46,335 bases of DNA from Spirochaetaceae bacterium. GTDB lineage: Bacteria; Spirochaetota; Spirochaetia; Treponematales; Rectinemataceae. Where the stretch lies: positions 1-46,335 of the forward strand of contig JANXYO010000014.1 in NCBI GenBank assembly GCA_025356015.1, written 5' to 3'. The position numbers were made by a program, and so were the translations under genes. The notes beneath the pieces are model-generated. The model had not been told where the DNA came from and did no database searches. It saw only the letters and a list, made by a program, of their open reading frames with translations. This document shows, piece by piece, positions 6,305 to 15,748 of the stretch (its first letter is position 1; the number at the start of each line of letters is the position of its first letter).

Positions 6305-9300
6305 ACATTACAGAGCTTTCCGTACGAAGGCCGACCGCCGTCGTCGTGTTCTTCATCATCCTCATCGGCCTCGGGGCGATGGGCTATTTCAACATGGGAG
6401 CCGACCTCTTCCCCCAGGCGAACACCCCCATCGTGTCAATCCACGCGACCTATCCCGGGGCCGGGGCCGAGGAGATAGAGACCGACCTGGTCAAGCCAAT
6501 CGAGGACGCTGTCTCGGGCCTGCCGGGGATCGACAAAGTCAGGTCTGTATCGATGGAAGGTTTCGGCTACACCATCCTCCAGTTCTCGATGAGCACCAAG
6601 ACAGACTCGGCCGTCCTCGACGTCCAGAAGGCTGTCGACGGGATCATGGATTCCCTTCCCGGGGACGCGACGCGGCCCGTCGTGCGCAAGTTCGACATCA
6701 ACGCCGATCCCATGCTCGTCCTCGCCATGTCGGGGAACACGGCCTACGAGGAGCTGCGGGCCAGGGCCGAGGACTTCAAGCGCCGCCTCGAGAACGTCGC
6801 CGGCGTCGGCAAGGTCGACCTTGTGGGGGCACCGGAGCGCGAGCTCGACGTGACGGTTGACAAGACAGCTACCGATGCCTACGGGATCGGCTTGCCAAGC
6901 ATCCTCGCCGCCCTCAAGTCCGACAACCTGAAGCTCCCCGCCGGCCTCCTGCGCCAGGCCGGGATCGACCGCCCCGTTCGCGTCGAGGGCGAGTTCGTGT
7001 CCCTGGCCGACGTGAGGGGCCTGAAGGTCCCCCTGCCCCGCGGAGGAACGGTGGCCCTCGGCGAGTTGGCACAGGTCGGTTTCGCCTATCCCGAGGATTC
7101 CCACAAGGCCAGGCTCAATGCGGCGCCATCGGTAGGCATACTCGTCACCAAGACCAGCGACGCGAATGTCGTCGAGACTGCGGCGAGGGTCAAGGCCAGC
7201 CTCGATACGGAGCGCCGCCTCCTCCCGGCGGGCATGGACCTGAAGATCGCGTCCGACGCCACGATCTTCATCGAGGCCTCACTGTCCGAGACAAGCAGGG
7301 ACATCCTCCTCGGGATCCTGGCGACCTCGGTGGTCCTCTTCGTGTTCCTCAAAAAATGGCGCTCCTCCCTGATAGTCCTGGTGGCAATACCCACGTCCCT
7401 GATCGCCACCTTCTTCATGATGTACATGAGCGGCTTCACCCTCAACATCCTCTCGGTGATGGCCCTCGCCCTGTGCATCGGCATTCTCGTGGACGACTCG
7501 ATCGTCGTCCTGGAGAACATCCACCGCCACCGGAGCCTCGGCGAGGATAGGGTGAGCGCCGCCATCTCGGGAAGGATGGAGATCGGCCTTGCCGCGATCG
7601 CGATCACCCTCTGCGACGTGGTCGTCTTCGCCCCGGTCGCCTTCATGGGCGACCTCGTGGGCCAGTTCTTCAGACAGTTCGGCCTGACCGTCGTCTTCGC
7701 CTCCCTCTTCTCCCTCCTCGTCTCCTTCACCCTCACCCCCGCCATGGCCTCGCGTTTCCTTGAGGACGAGGACGGCAAGGTGGCAGGCAAGCCTAGGGGC
7801 CGCTTCGAGGCCTTTTTCGAGACGAGGATCATAGGCGGGTACCGCAGGCTCCTCGAATGCTGCCTCGCCCACCGCTGGCCTGTCCTCGGCATCGTGCTGT
7901 CCCTATTCCTCGCGAGCCTTTCCCTCGTCCCATTGAAGCTGATCCAGACCGAGTTCATGCCGCCCTTCGACCAGGGCAAGCTGATCATAGACTTAAACCT
8001 CGGGGCAGGAGCCGATCTCGCGCGCACCGAGTCGGCCGCCGTCCTCCTCGAGACACATCTGCGCTCCCTTGGCGAGGTGGCCGACGTCTTCAGCCAGATC
8101 GGAACCACAGGCGGGGGCACGAGCGCGGCCAACCTCGTGGTGCGCCTCAAGGACAAGACCGACCGCGCCAAGACCCAGGCCCTGGTCGCGAAGGAGCTTC
8201 GCTCCTGGTGCGCGGGACTCCCCTCGGCGAGCGTCTCGGTGAGCGAGCCCGCGATCGTGGCCCAGACCTCGATCGAAGGCAAGAAATCCCTCATCCTCAA
8301 TGTCACGGGTCCGGACCGGGCTGTGCTTGCGCGGATCGCCAACAGGATAGAGACCAGCATGAGGTCCATCCCCGGCGCCGTCGATGTCGAGAACTCCACC
8401 AACTCGCGGCAGACAACCATCGGCGTCGGCCTCGACCGCCTCGCCCTGAGCGAATACGGGCTGACCGCGAGCGATGCCGCCTTGGCCCTCAGGACGGCCC
8501 TCTCGGGAACCAAGGCCGGGGTCTACAGGAAGGCGGGAAGCGAATACGACATCGTGGTGAGGCTAATGGCCGACCAGATGCGAAAGCCCGCAGACATCGG
8601 CGCCCTGAGGCTCCAGGGCAGGAGCGGTGCGATGGTGCCCCTGGACCAGGTCGCCGTCGTCACGCGCGAGGACTCTGCCTCGAGCCTCGAGAGGCGCAAC
8701 CGCTCCAACGTCGTCACCCTCCAGGCCAACCTCGAGGGCCGGCCCCTTGGTGCCGTCACGGCCGAGCTAAAGGCGGCCCTCGCCTCCGGGCCTCTCCCCG
8801 CGGGCTACGGCTATGCCTTCTCGGGCGACGTCTCCAACATGTCGAGCTCCTTCGGATCCCTCGCCTGGGCCCTCGCGGCCTCGATCGGCCTTGTCTACCT
8901 GATACTCGTCGCCCTCTACGAATCCTACCTCACACCACTCATCCGGATGCTCTCCCTGCCGGCGGGCATCATCGGCGGCCTCGGTGCCCTCGCGCTCGCG
9001 GGAAAGGCGATAAACATCGTGTCATTCATCGGCATCATCATGCTCGACGGCCTGATCTCCAAGAACGGGACCCTCCTCATCGACTACACCCACACCCTGA
9101 TGAAACGGGGCCTGTCCCTGAGGGATTCCCTCCTCGAGGCCGCCACGACGAGGCTGCGGCCCATCCTCATGACCAGTTTCACGATGATCGCGGGCATGCT
9201 GCCCCTCGCCCTCTCGGGCGGCTCCTCCAGCGAGATAAAGTCGGGCATGGCGATTGTACTCATCGGGGGCCTCGCGACCTCTACCCTCATCACTCCCCTC

Positions 9301-9492
9301 CTCCTGCCCGTCGCCTACACCCTCATCGAGGAGGCACGCTCGCGAAGGAGGTCCCAGGGACGGGCTGGGCCAAGGCCAGGCCGACCGGGGCAACGGCCAC
9401 TTCACCGCGGGGCCAAGCCCAGGGAGGCTGTCGCCGGCGAACCAGCCCATGGGGCCGCCGCCACCGACACCGGAACGGGGGCCCTGTCGTGA
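6301..9492 (+). CDS. RND-family efflux pump, inner-membrane subunit (HAE1/AcrB-like)
   Basis: Proton-driven trimeric exporter of hydrophobic or amphiphilic compounds, 1063 residues, the usual AcrB size. It opens with the family-typical MNITELSVRRPTAVVVFF and TM1. Two halves repeat the pattern of periplasmic porter domain followed by a membrane block; LVDDSIVVLENIHRH in the first block carries the proton-relay Asp pair of TM4. The C-terminus is hydrophobic followed by a Gly/Arg/Pro-rich cytoplasmic tail. The ATG overlaps the tetR stop; a longer upstream frame is just tetR read out of phase. The periplasmic adaptor follows with a GTGA overlap. No outer-membrane TolC-type gene is in the window. 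Confidence 0.95.
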   Translation: MNITELSVRRPTAVVVFFIILIGLGAMGYFNMGADLFPQANTPIVSIHATYPGAGAEEIETDLVKPIEDAVSGLPGIDKVRSVSMEGFGYTILQFSMSTKTDSAVLDVQKAVDGIMDSLPGDATRPVVRKFDINADPMLVLAMSGNTAYEELRARAEDFKRRLENVAGVGKVDLVGAPERELDVTVDKTATDAYGIGLPSILAALKSDNLKLPAGLLRQAGIDRPVRVEGEFVSLADVRGLKVPLPRGGTVALGELAQVGFAYPEDSHKARLNAAPSVGILVTKTSDANVVETAARVKASLDTERRLLPAGMDLKIASDATIFIEASLSETSRDILLGILATSVVLFVFLKKWRSSLIVLVAIPTSLIATFFMMYMSGFTLNILSVMALALCIGILVDDSIVVLENIHRHRSLGEDRVSAAISGRMEIGLAAIAITLCDVVVFAPVAFMGDLVGQFFRQFGLTVVFASLFSLLVSFTLTPAMASRFLEDEDGKVAGKPRGRFEAFFETRIIGGYRRLLECCLAHRWPVLGIVLSLFLASLSLVPLKLIQTEFMPPFDQGKLIIDLNLGAGADLARTESAAVLLETHLRSLGEVADVFSQIGTTGGGTSAANLVVRLKDKTDRAKTQALVAKELRSWCAGLPSASVSVSEPAIVAQTSIEGKKSLILNVTGPDRAVLARIANRIETSMRSIPGAVDVENSTNSRQTTIGVGLDRLALSEYGLTASDAALALRTALSGTKAGVYRKAGSEYDIVVRLMADQMRKPADIGALRLQGRSGAMVPLDQVAVVTREDSASSLERRNRSNVVTLQANLEGRPLGAVTAELKAALASGPLPAGYGYAFSGDVSNMSSSFGSLAWALAASIGLVYLILVALYESYLTPLIRMLSLPAGIIGGLGALALAGKAINIVSFIGIIMLDGLISKNGTLLIDYTHTLMKRGLSLRDSLLEAATTRLRPILMTSFTMIAGMLPLALSGGSSSEIKSGMAIVLIGGLATSTLITPLLLPVAYTLIEEARSRRRSQGRAGPRPGRPGQRPLHRGAKPREAVAGEPAHGAAATDTGTGALS

Positions 9493-10736
9493 GCGGCCTC
9501 AAGGCAATGCCGGCCATCGTCCTCGGCGCCCTGGCCGCCTTCGCCCTGCCAGGGGCTCTCTTGTCATGCGCCAGGGCCGCCAGGACCACCGAGGCCGCAC
9601 CGCGCAAGGTCAGCGTCGCCCTCGTCGAGCGCAGGGACTTCAGGCTCGAGTCGAGCTTCGCGGCTCGCCTCATGCCCGCCCGCGAGGTCAATGTCACTCC
9701 GAAGGCCGGGGGCCGGGTCGCGTCGGTGAAGGCCTCGGTCGGCGACAGGGTGGGCAGAGGCCAGGTCCTCCTCAGCCTCGACGCCTCCGACCTCGAATCC
9801 AGCTACCGCCAGGCCACTGCAAGCGTCGAGAGCGCCAAGGCCAACCTTGAGCGCACCAAGGACGCCGCCCAGGGCCAGCAGGTCCTCACTGCCCAGTCTA
9901 CCCTCGACCAGGCAAAGGTGGCCCTCGACGAGGCGACCAGGGCCTACACGAGGGCCACGCAGCTCCAGGCCGCGGGAGCCATCGCCCAGGTCCAGTTCGA
10001 CGATGCCGAGTCCAGGTACCAGGGGGCGAGCATCCAGTACGATGCGGCGAAACAGGGTCTGGACCTCGTGCGCGACCGCGCCGGCCCCCAGTCCTCGAGC
10101 ATCGTCTCGAGCCAGGTCGACCAGGCCCGGGCCCAGGCCGAACTGGCGAAGAGCCAGCTTGACTCCGCGGTGATACGCTCCCCCATCGACGGCATGGTCT
10201 CCTACCGAAACGTCGAGGTAGGGGAGATGGTCGGAACCTCGAGCATCGCCTTCACCGTGATAGACGATTCCTCCTTCGTCGCCGAGGCAGCCCTCTCGGG
10301 GAGCGTGGTCGGCCTCGTCTCTCCCTCGATGCGGCTCTCCTTGCGAATCGAGGCCCTTGGGATCGCTGTCGAGGGACGGGTCGACTCGGTCAGCCCGACG
10401 GCCGACCCCCGCACCCTCCTGTATACCGTGCGCATCGCCCTGCCAAGCTCTGATCCCCGGATGAAGGCTGGCATGCTCGCCAAGCTCGCCCTCCCCCTCG
10501 CGACAAAGCCGGGCGCCATCGTCGTGCCCGAGCGCGCCGTCTTCTCCGACCTCGGCGGCGATACCGTGTACGTCATCAGCGAAGGGGCGGCGCTGAAGCG
10601 CCGGATCGAGCTCGGTGAGAGCGACGGCAAGTCCGTGGAGGTGGTCTCGGGCCTGACTCCCGGAGAGCAGGTGATCACCGAGGGGCAGGAGTTCATCCAG
10701 AGCGGGGAGAGGGTCCAGCCCGCTGGCCCCCAGTAG
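9489..10736 (+). CDS. RND efflux periplasmic adaptor lipoprotein (HlyD/MFP family)
   Basis: Links the inner-membrane pump to an outer-membrane channel. 415 residues from the GTG that overlaps the pump stop codon (GTGA). The N-terminus has a hydrophobic signal ending in a lipobox LLSC, so it is predicted to be lipid-anchored. The lipoyl/biotinyl half-motif GGRVASVKASVGDRVGRGQ is followed by an Ala/Gln-rich coiled-coil hairpin (about residues 100-220), the second lipoyl half around SPIDGMVSYRNVEVGE, and beta-barrel domains. An ATG six codons downstream is an alternative start. Last gene of the tetR operon. Confidence 0.93.
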   Translation: MSGLKAMPAIVLGALAAFALPGALLSCARAARTTEAAPRKVSVALVERRDFRLESSFAARLMPAREVNVTPKAGGRVASVKASVGDRVGRGQVLLSLDASDLESSYRQATASVESAKANLERTKDAAQGQQVLTAQSTLDQAKVALDEATRAYTRATQLQAAGAIAQVQFDDAESRYQGASIQYDAAKQGLDLVRDRAGPQSSSIVSSQVDQARAQAELAKSQLDSAVIRSPIDGMVSYRNVEVGEMVGTSSIAFTVIDDSSFVAEAALSGSVVGLVSPSMRLSLRIEALGIAVEGRVDSVSPTADPRTLLYTVRIALPSSDPRMKAGMLAKLALPLATKPGAIVVPERAVFSDLGGDTVYVISEGAALKRRIELGESDGKSVEVVSGLTPGEQVITEGQEFIQSGERVQPAGPQ

Positions 10737-10958
10737 AGCGTGTACGCCCACGGCCCGGTTCGGAGCATGGCGAGTTCCGCGAAGCATTCTTTTGCACCCG
10801 GGCTTGTCCCGGCACATCCGGGAAACTATCCTATATCCAATGGGAATAAATACTCAATTTCAAAGGCTCAGGCCCGGCAAACAGGGCCGGAAAGTTGGAG
10901 GGCTTTCCCGGGTAATGAGGCGAGTCGGCTTTTCTGGTCGTTTTGGCAGGTGACACGC

Positions 10959-10987
10959 TTGACTGATACCTCTGCTTGCTTTATACA
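10959..10987 (+). promoter_or_regulatory. Strong sigma70-like promoter of the liv operon
   Basis: TTGACT (10959-10964) and TATACA (10982-10987) with a 17-base spacer, about 40 bases before livK. The rest of the 290-base gap after the adaptor gene holds short G/C inverted repeats and an AT-rich patch near 10840-10865 but no gene I can support. Confidence 0.75.
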
Positions 10988-11026
10988 AAAACGCCATAGA
11001 GTCATAGCATCATGGAAGGAGGCTTT

Positions 11027-12154
11027 ATGAAACTGTTCGCAATGGTGGTCGTTCTCGCCGTTCTGTTCACGGGAGCGACGCTCGTGTCTTGCGGCGGCAG
11101 CACCGAGTTCAAGCTCGGTGGCGTCGGCCCCGTAACCGGTGAGGCCGCCACGTTCGGCGTGTCCACCAAGCAGGGAATCGAGATGGCAGTGGCCGAGTGG
11201 AACGCCAAGGGCGGCGTCCTCGGAAAGCAGATCAAGCTGTATTTCGCCGACGACAAGGGTGATCCCGCCGAGGGTGCCACCGTCTACACGAAGCTCATCC
11301 AGCAGGACAAGGTCAGCGCCATCGTCGGCACGGTCATGTCCAAGGTCACCCTCGCTGGCGCGCCCATCGCCCAGTCCAGCAAGGTCCCGATGATCAGCCC
11401 CACCTCCACCAACGAGAAGGTGACCCAGGTCGGCGACTTCATCTACCGCGCCTGCTTCATCGACCCCTTCCAGGGCACCGTCGGCGCCATGTTCGCCTTC
11501 AATGACCTCAAGGCCAAGAAAGCCGCCTGCATCTTCGACGTCGGCAACGACTACACCAAGGGCCTCTCCGAGGCCTTCAAGGCGAAGTGGGAAGCCCTTG
11601 GCGGACAGCTCGTCGGCTACGAGGCCCACGCCACCGGCACCACGGACTTCAAGGCCCAGCTCACCAAGATCATCCAGCAGAAGCCCGACGTCCTCTACGT
11701 GTCCGACTACTACAACGACGTCGCCCTCATCGCAAAGCAGGCTCGCGAGCTTGGCTACAAGGGCCCCCTCGTTGGCGGCGACGGATGGGACTCCCCCGAG
11801 CTCGTCAAGATCGGCGGCGCGGCAGTCGAGAACGGGTTCTTCACGAACCACTACTCCCCCGCCGACATCCGGCCCATCGTCCAGGACTTCGTGAAGAAGT
11901 TCAAGGACAAGTACAATGCCGAGCCCGATGCCCTCGCCGCGCTCGCTTACGACGCGACCTACATCATGCTCAACGCAGTCAAGACCGCTGGCAAGGCCGA
12001 CGGTTCCGCGATCCGCGACGCCCTCGCCAAGACCGACCTCGGGGTCGTCTCCGGCCAGGTCAAGTTCGACGCGAACCGCAACCCCATCAAGTCTGCCGTC
12101 ATCATCGAGATCAAGGGTGGCAAGCAGGTTTACAAGACCACGGTCAATCCGTAA
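11027..12154 (+). CDS. livK: Branched-chain amino-acid ABC transporter, substrate-binding lipoprotein
   Basis: Captures branched-chain or related amino acids outside the inner membrane for LivHMGF. 375 residues. A signal peptide ends in the lipobox LVSC, so the mature protein is lipid-anchored at Cys22. The Peripla_BP_6 fold is recognisable from IGPVTGEAA-like VGPVTGEAATFG, GIEMAVAEWNAKGG, and the later YEAHATGTTDFKAQLTKI. The start was chosen at the ATG with AAGGAGG four bases upstream; an ATG 15 bases earlier is part of the ribosome-binding region. First gene of the operon, separated from livH by a hairpin. Confidence 0.93.
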   Translation: MKLFAMVVVLAVLFTGATLVSCGGSTEFKLGGVGPVTGEAATFGVSTKQGIEMAVAEWNAKGGVLGKQIKLYFADDKGDPAEGATVYTKLIQQDKVSAIVGTVMSKVTLAGAPIAQSSKVPMISPTSTNEKVTQVGDFIYRACFIDPFQGTVGAMFAFNDLKAKKAACIFDVGNDYTKGLSEAFKAKWEALGGQLVGYEAHATGTTDFKAQLTKIIQQKPDVLYVSDYYNDVALIAKQARELGYKGPLVGGDGWDSPELVKIGGAAVENGFFTNHYSPADIRPIVQDFVKKFKDKYNAEPDALAALAYDATYIMLNAVKTAGKADGSAIRDALAKTDLGVVSGQVKFDANRNPIKSAVIIEIKGGKQVYKTTVNP

Positions 12155-12174
12155 GCGACGAGAGTAACCAAGCG

Positions 12175-12217
12175 AGGGGGGCCTCGTCAGCCCGCTGGCT
12201 GATCGAAGCCCCCCTTT
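12175..12217 (+). terminator. Terminator-like hairpin between livK and livH
   Basis: AGGGGGGC (12175-12182) pairs with GCCCCCCT (12208-12215), followed by TTT, and an inner TCAGCC/GGCTGA stem extends it. In binding-protein operons such a hairpin typically allows partial termination or protects the upstream message, so that the binding protein exceeds the membrane subunits. Confidence 0.7.
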
Positions 12218-12236
12218 GCATTCCAAGGGGTTTACC

Positions 12237-13145
12237 ATGGGTTCCATCATCAATGCCCAGCAGATCGTCAACGGCCTTCAGCTCGGTTCCATCTACGCCC
12301 TCATAGCGCTTGGCTATACGATGGTCTACGGCATCGTCCGGCTCATCAACTTCGCGCACGGCGACTTCTACATGCTGGGTGCCTACGCGGCCTACGGGGC
12401 CTTCTTCGTCTTCAACTCTTTCATGCCCATCTCAGGCCCTCTCGCCTTTATCGTGCTTGTCATCGCCATGGGCGGCGGTGGAGCGATCGCGCTCCTGGCC
12501 AATCGCTTCGCCTACAAGCCCCTGCGTTACAAGCCGAAGCTCTCAAGCCTCGTGACGGCCATTGGCGTGTCGATGTTCCTCGAGTACTTCTTCTCGGCCC
12601 TTCCCGTCATCGGACCCTCTCCCCGCGGTTTCCCCGAGATCATCCCGAAGCAGATGTACACCTTCCTCGGCGCGGAGATCTCGAACTATGTAGTGATCGA
12701 CATCGCGGTGGCGGCAATCCTCATGATCAGCCTCACCTTCCTGATCCAGCGCACTGCGCTCGGGCGGGCGATGCGGGCCGTGTCGCAGGACAAGGACGCA
12801 GCCAAGCTCATGGGCATCGATGTCGAGCGCATCATCTCCTGGACCTTCCTCATCGGCGGCGCCTTCGCCGGAGCGGCCGGCCTCCTCGCCGGCATGACCT
12901 ACCCACGCATCCAGCCTTACATGGGAATCCTGCCGGGCCTCAAGGCCTTCATCGCCGCCGTCCTGGGCGGAATCGGCAATGTTCCCGGAGCAGTGCTCGG
13001 CGCCTACATCATGGGCCTGGCCGAAACATTCGCAAACGCATATAACTCCCTCCTCGGCGAGGGGATAGCCTTCGTAATTCTCATCCTCGTCCTCCTCGTG
13101 AGGCCGACCGGCATACTCGGCGAAAAAGTCGCCGACAAGATCTAG
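12237..13145 (+). CDS. livH: Branched-chain amino-acid ABC transporter permease LivH
   Basis: Inner-membrane permease, 302 residues, eight or so hydrophobic segments. Family motifs: NGLQLGSIYALIALGYTMVYG, LINFAHGDFYMLGAY near the N-terminus, and TALGRAMRAVSQDKDAAKLMGI, the cytoplasmic loop that contacts the ATPases. ATG with AAGGGG about seven bases upstream; an ATG seven codons earlier lies within the terminator hairpin tail and is less likely. Forms the pore with LivM. Confidence 0.93.
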   Translation: MGSIINAQQIVNGLQLGSIYALIALGYTMVYGIVRLINFAHGDFYMLGAYAAYGAFFVFNSFMPISGPLAFIVLVIAMGGGGAIALLANRFAYKPLRYKPKLSSLVTAIGVSMFLEYFFSALPVIGPSPRGFPEIIPKQMYTFLGAEISNYVVIDIAVAAILMISLTFLIQRTALGRAMRAVSQDKDAAKLMGIDVERIISWTFLIGGAFAGAAGLLAGMTYPRIQPYMGILPGLKAFIAAVLGGIGNVPGAVLGAYIMGLAETFANAYNSLLGEGIAFVILILVLLVRPTGILGEKVADKI

Positions 13146-13155
13146 GGAGAGTGGC

Positions 13156-14151
13156 ATGGGCAACCTCAAGCTTCCGCGCATGCTGATCGCCACCGCCGCC
13201 TTCTGGGCGGTCGTCTCGATCCTCAATGCCACTGGCATCCTTAACGGCTACTTCATGATCATCATCAACCGCTCCCTGATCTTCGTGATCCTCGCGGTGA
13301 GCCTCAATCTCATCAACGGCATCACGGGGCAGTTCTCCCTCGGCCACATGGGCTTCGCCGCTGTCGGCGCCTACGTCTCCGGCTCGATCACCACCCTCAT
13401 CTTCAAGCTCTCTCCCGACACCCTCGCCGGAAACGGGATCTTCGTGGTGGCCATCGTGATCGGCGGCCTTGCGGCAGGCTTTGTGGGATTCCTGATCGGC
13501 TTCCCCTCGCTGCGGCTCAAGGGCGACTACCTCGCGATCATGACCCTCGGCTTCGGCGAGATCATAAGGACGATCCTCAACAACATCGACGCCGTCGGCG
13601 GCCCCCGCGGCCTCCTCGGCATCCCCAAGTTCTCGAACTTCACGGTGATCGTCGCCTTCGCCTTCCTGACCATCGCGATCCTGCGCAACCTCGTGCAGTC
13701 CTCCCACGGGCGCGCGATGCTCTCCATCAGGGAGAACGAGCTGGCGGCCGAACTGGCGGGGGTCGACACCACGCGCTACAAGGTGCTGGGCTTCATCATC
13801 GGCGCCTTCTTCGCGGGCGTTGCCGGCGGCCTCCTGGCCCACCTGCTTCAGATCGCCCACCCGACCCAGTACGGCTTCTACGCCTCGGCCCTGGTACTCA
13901 TCATGGTCTACGCGGGCGGAATGGGCTCCCTGACGGGCTCGGTCATCGCCGCCTTCACCCTGACCTTCCTCACGGAAGGCCTGCGCGTCGGCATCGACTG
14001 GCTCAAGGACACGGTCGGGCTCCCTGTGGGAACCGAATGGACGATGGTCATCTACGCCATCCTCCTGATCCTCATCATGCTCTTCCGCACGGAAGGCCTC
14101 ATGGGCATGAGGGAAGCCAAGATCCTCATCATCGCGGAGGAAACGAAATGA
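13156..14151 (+). CDS. livM: Branched-chain amino-acid ABC transporter permease LivM
   Basis: Second pore subunit, 331 residues, polytopic. It carries LNLINGITGQFSLGHMGFAAVGAY, the LivM counterpart of the LivH N-terminal motif, GFPSLRLKGDYLAIMTLGFGE and the coupling loop HGRAMLSIRENELAAELAGV. Ten bases after livH with GGGAG upstream; its stop overlaps the livG start (ATGA). Confidence 0.93.
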   Translation: MGNLKLPRMLIATAAFWAVVSILNATGILNGYFMIIINRSLIFVILAVSLNLINGITGQFSLGHMGFAAVGAYVSGSITTLIFKLSPDTLAGNGIFVVAIVIGGLAAGFVGFLIGFPSLRLKGDYLAIMTLGFGEIIRTILNNIDAVGGPRGLLGIPKFSNFTVIVAFAFLTIAILRNLVQSSHGRAMLSIRENELAAELAGVDTTRYKVLGFIIGAFFAGVAGGLLAHLLQIAHPTQYGFYASALVLIMVYAGGMGSLTGSVIAAFTLTFLTEGLRVGIDWLKDTVGLPVGTEWTMVIYAILLILIMLFRTEGLMGMREAKILIIAEETK

Positions 14152-14921
14152 GCGACGCCCTCCTCAAGATCAAGGGCATGTCCCACTACTTCGGCGGCCT
14201 CAAGGCGGTCTCCAACTTCGACTTCGAGGTTCCCGAGGGAGTGATCTACGGCCTGATCGGCCCCAACGGCTCGGGCAAGACCACGACCTTCAACCTCATC
14301 ACCGGGATCTACACGCCAACCGAGGGCTCCATCACCTTTGACGGCAGCGAGATCAAGGGCATGAAACCCTACAAGATCGTCCACCGCGGCATCGCGCGGA
14401 CCTTCCAGAACCTGCGCATCTTCTCGAACCTCTCGGTCATCGACAACATCAGGGTGGCGCGGCACTTCACGGTGCGCTCCAGCCTGGCGTCCTCCCTGCT
14501 CAGGCTCCCGGGCTTCAAGGCCGAGGAGAAGGCGATCCGCCAGGAGGCCATGCATCTGCTCGAGATAATGCACCTCGAGGACCGTTCCGAGGAAAAGGCC
14601 AAGAACCTCCCCTACGGCGAGCTGCGCCGCCTCGAGATCGCGCGGGCCCTGGCCACCAGGCCCAAGCTCGTCCTCCTCGACGAGCCGGCCGCGGGCATGA
14701 ACCCCAAGGAGGTCGCCGACCTCATGGAACTCATCGTGCGCGTCCGCAACGAGTTCAAGGTGACGGTGTTCCTCATCGAGCACCACATGAAGGTCGTCAT
14801 GGGCATCTGCGAGCGAATCAAGGTCATCGACTTCGGCGAGACCATCGCCGAGGGTCTGCCCGAGGCCGTGGGCAAGGACCCGAAGGTCCTCGAAGCCTAT
14901 CTTGGCAAAAGGGGCGCGTAA
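14148..14921 (+). CDS. livG: Branched-chain amino-acid ABC transporter ATPase LivG
   Basis: Cytoplasmic ATPase, 257 residues. Walker A GPNGSGKT at 38-45, a signature region in LPYGELRRLEIARAL where the canonical LSGGQ is replaced by PYGEL as is normal for LivG, Walker B LVLLDEPAAGMNP and the His switch in LIEHHMKVV. The ATG overlaps the livM stop and has GGAGG seven bases upstream. The stop overlaps the livF start (TAATG). Confidence 0.94.
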   Translation: MSDALLKIKGMSHYFGGLKAVSNFDFEVPEGVIYGLIGPNGSGKTTTFNLITGIYTPTEGSITFDGSEIKGMKPYKIVHRGIARTFQNLRIFSNLSVIDNIRVARHFTVRSSLASSLLRLPGFKAEEKAIRQEAMHLLEIMHLEDRSEEKAKNLPYGELRRLEIARALATRPKLVLLDEPAAGMNPKEVADLMELIVRVRNEFKVTVFLIEHHMKVVMGICERIKVIDFGETIAEGLPEAVGKDPKVLEAYLGKRGA

Positions 14922-15625
14922 TGCTGGTCGTCAAGAACCTCAAAGTCACCTTCGGTAAGATAGAGGCCATAAAGGACGTTTCCTTCGAGGTGCCCGCCGG
15001 CAAGATCGTGACCCTCATCGGCGCCAACGGGGCGGGCAAGACCACGACCCTGCGCGCCGTGAGCGGCCTCGAGAAGCCATCGGGCGGCAGCGTCACCTTC
15101 AAGGGCCAGGACATCACGGGGAGCGACGCCCACAGGCTCGTGCCCCTTGGCATCTCCCACGTGCCCGAAGGCCGGCGCATATTCCCCACCCTCACGGTTC
15201 GCGAGAACCTCGAGCTTGCGGGCTGGACCCTCAAGGACAAGAAGGAAGTCGCCAAGCGCATGGAGGAGGTCTTCCACTTCTTCCCCCGCATCAAGGAACG
15301 AGTGGGCCAGCTCGGCGGCACCCTCTCCGGAGGGGAGCAGCAGATGCTCGCGGTCGGCCGCGCCATCGTCACGGGCGGCGACCTCCTCCTGCTCGACGAG
15401 CCCTCGATGGGCCTCGCGCCTGTCCTCGTGGACGAGATCTTCGGCAAGATCGTGGAGATCAACAAGATGGGCACGACAGTCCTCCTCGTCGAGCAGAACG
15501 CCTCGGAGGCCCTCGACATCGCCGACTTCGCCTACGTGCTCGAGGTCGGCTACACGACGATCTCCGGAACCGCCAAGAAGATCGCCGCCGACCCAAGGGT
15601 GCGCGAGGCCTACCTGGGCGTCTAG
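14921..15625 (+). CDS. livF: Branched-chain amino-acid ABC transporter ATPase LivF
   Basis: Second ATPase of the importer, 234 residues. Walker A GANGAGKT at 34-41, HVPEGRRIFPTLTVRENL (typical LivF Q-loop region), signature LSGGEQQMLAVGRAI, Walker B LLLLDEPSMGLAP, and LLVEQNA with the switch region. Pairs with LivG. Last gene of the operon, followed by a clean terminator. Confidence 0.95.
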   Translation: MLVVKNLKVTFGKIEAIKDVSFEVPAGKIVTLIGANGAGKTTTLRAVSGLEKPSGGSVTFKGQDITGSDAHRLVPLGISHVPEGRRIFPTLTVRENLELAGWTLKDKKEVAKRMEEVFHFFPRIKERVGQLGGTLSGGEQQMLAVGRAIVTGGDLLLLDEPSMGLAPVLVDEIFGKIVEINKMGTTVLLVEQNASEALDIADFAYVLEVGYTTISGTAKKIAADPRVREAYLGV

Positions 15626-15649
15626 GATCAAGTTTCGCCTACTTGGCAC

Positions 15650-15676
15650 AAGGGCCGCCTTTCGAGGCGGCCCTTT
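15650..15676 (+). terminator. Rho-independent terminator of the liv operon
   Basis: AAGGGCCGCC (15650-15659) and GGCGGCCCTT (15666-15675) form a perfect 10-bp stem around a six-base loop and end in TTT, 24 bases after the livF stop. Confidence 0.85.
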
Positions 15677-15712
15677 GCTATGGCGCCCCTCTGCCGGCGG
15701 GCGCTCTGGCCA

Positions 15713-15742
15713 TTTACTCAGGCGAGCGCCCGGGACTACAAT
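15713..15742 (+). promoter_or_regulatory. Promoter giving a leaderless eamA message
   Basis: TTTACT (15713-15718), 18-base spacer, TACAAT (15737-15742). The -10 ends six bases before the ATG at 15749 and there is no Shine-Dalgarno sequence. Confidence 0.6.
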
Positions 15743-15748
15743 CCCGCG

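Noticed and set aside
7857-9488. Very long N-terminal extension of the efflux adaptor
   Set aside because: It lies wholly within the RND pump gene in another frame. The true start is the GTG overlapping the pump stop, followed by a lipoprotein signal.
10737-11026. A small gene in the gap before livK
   Set aside because: The frames there have no ribosome-binding site or coding character; the gap is explained by the liv promoter.
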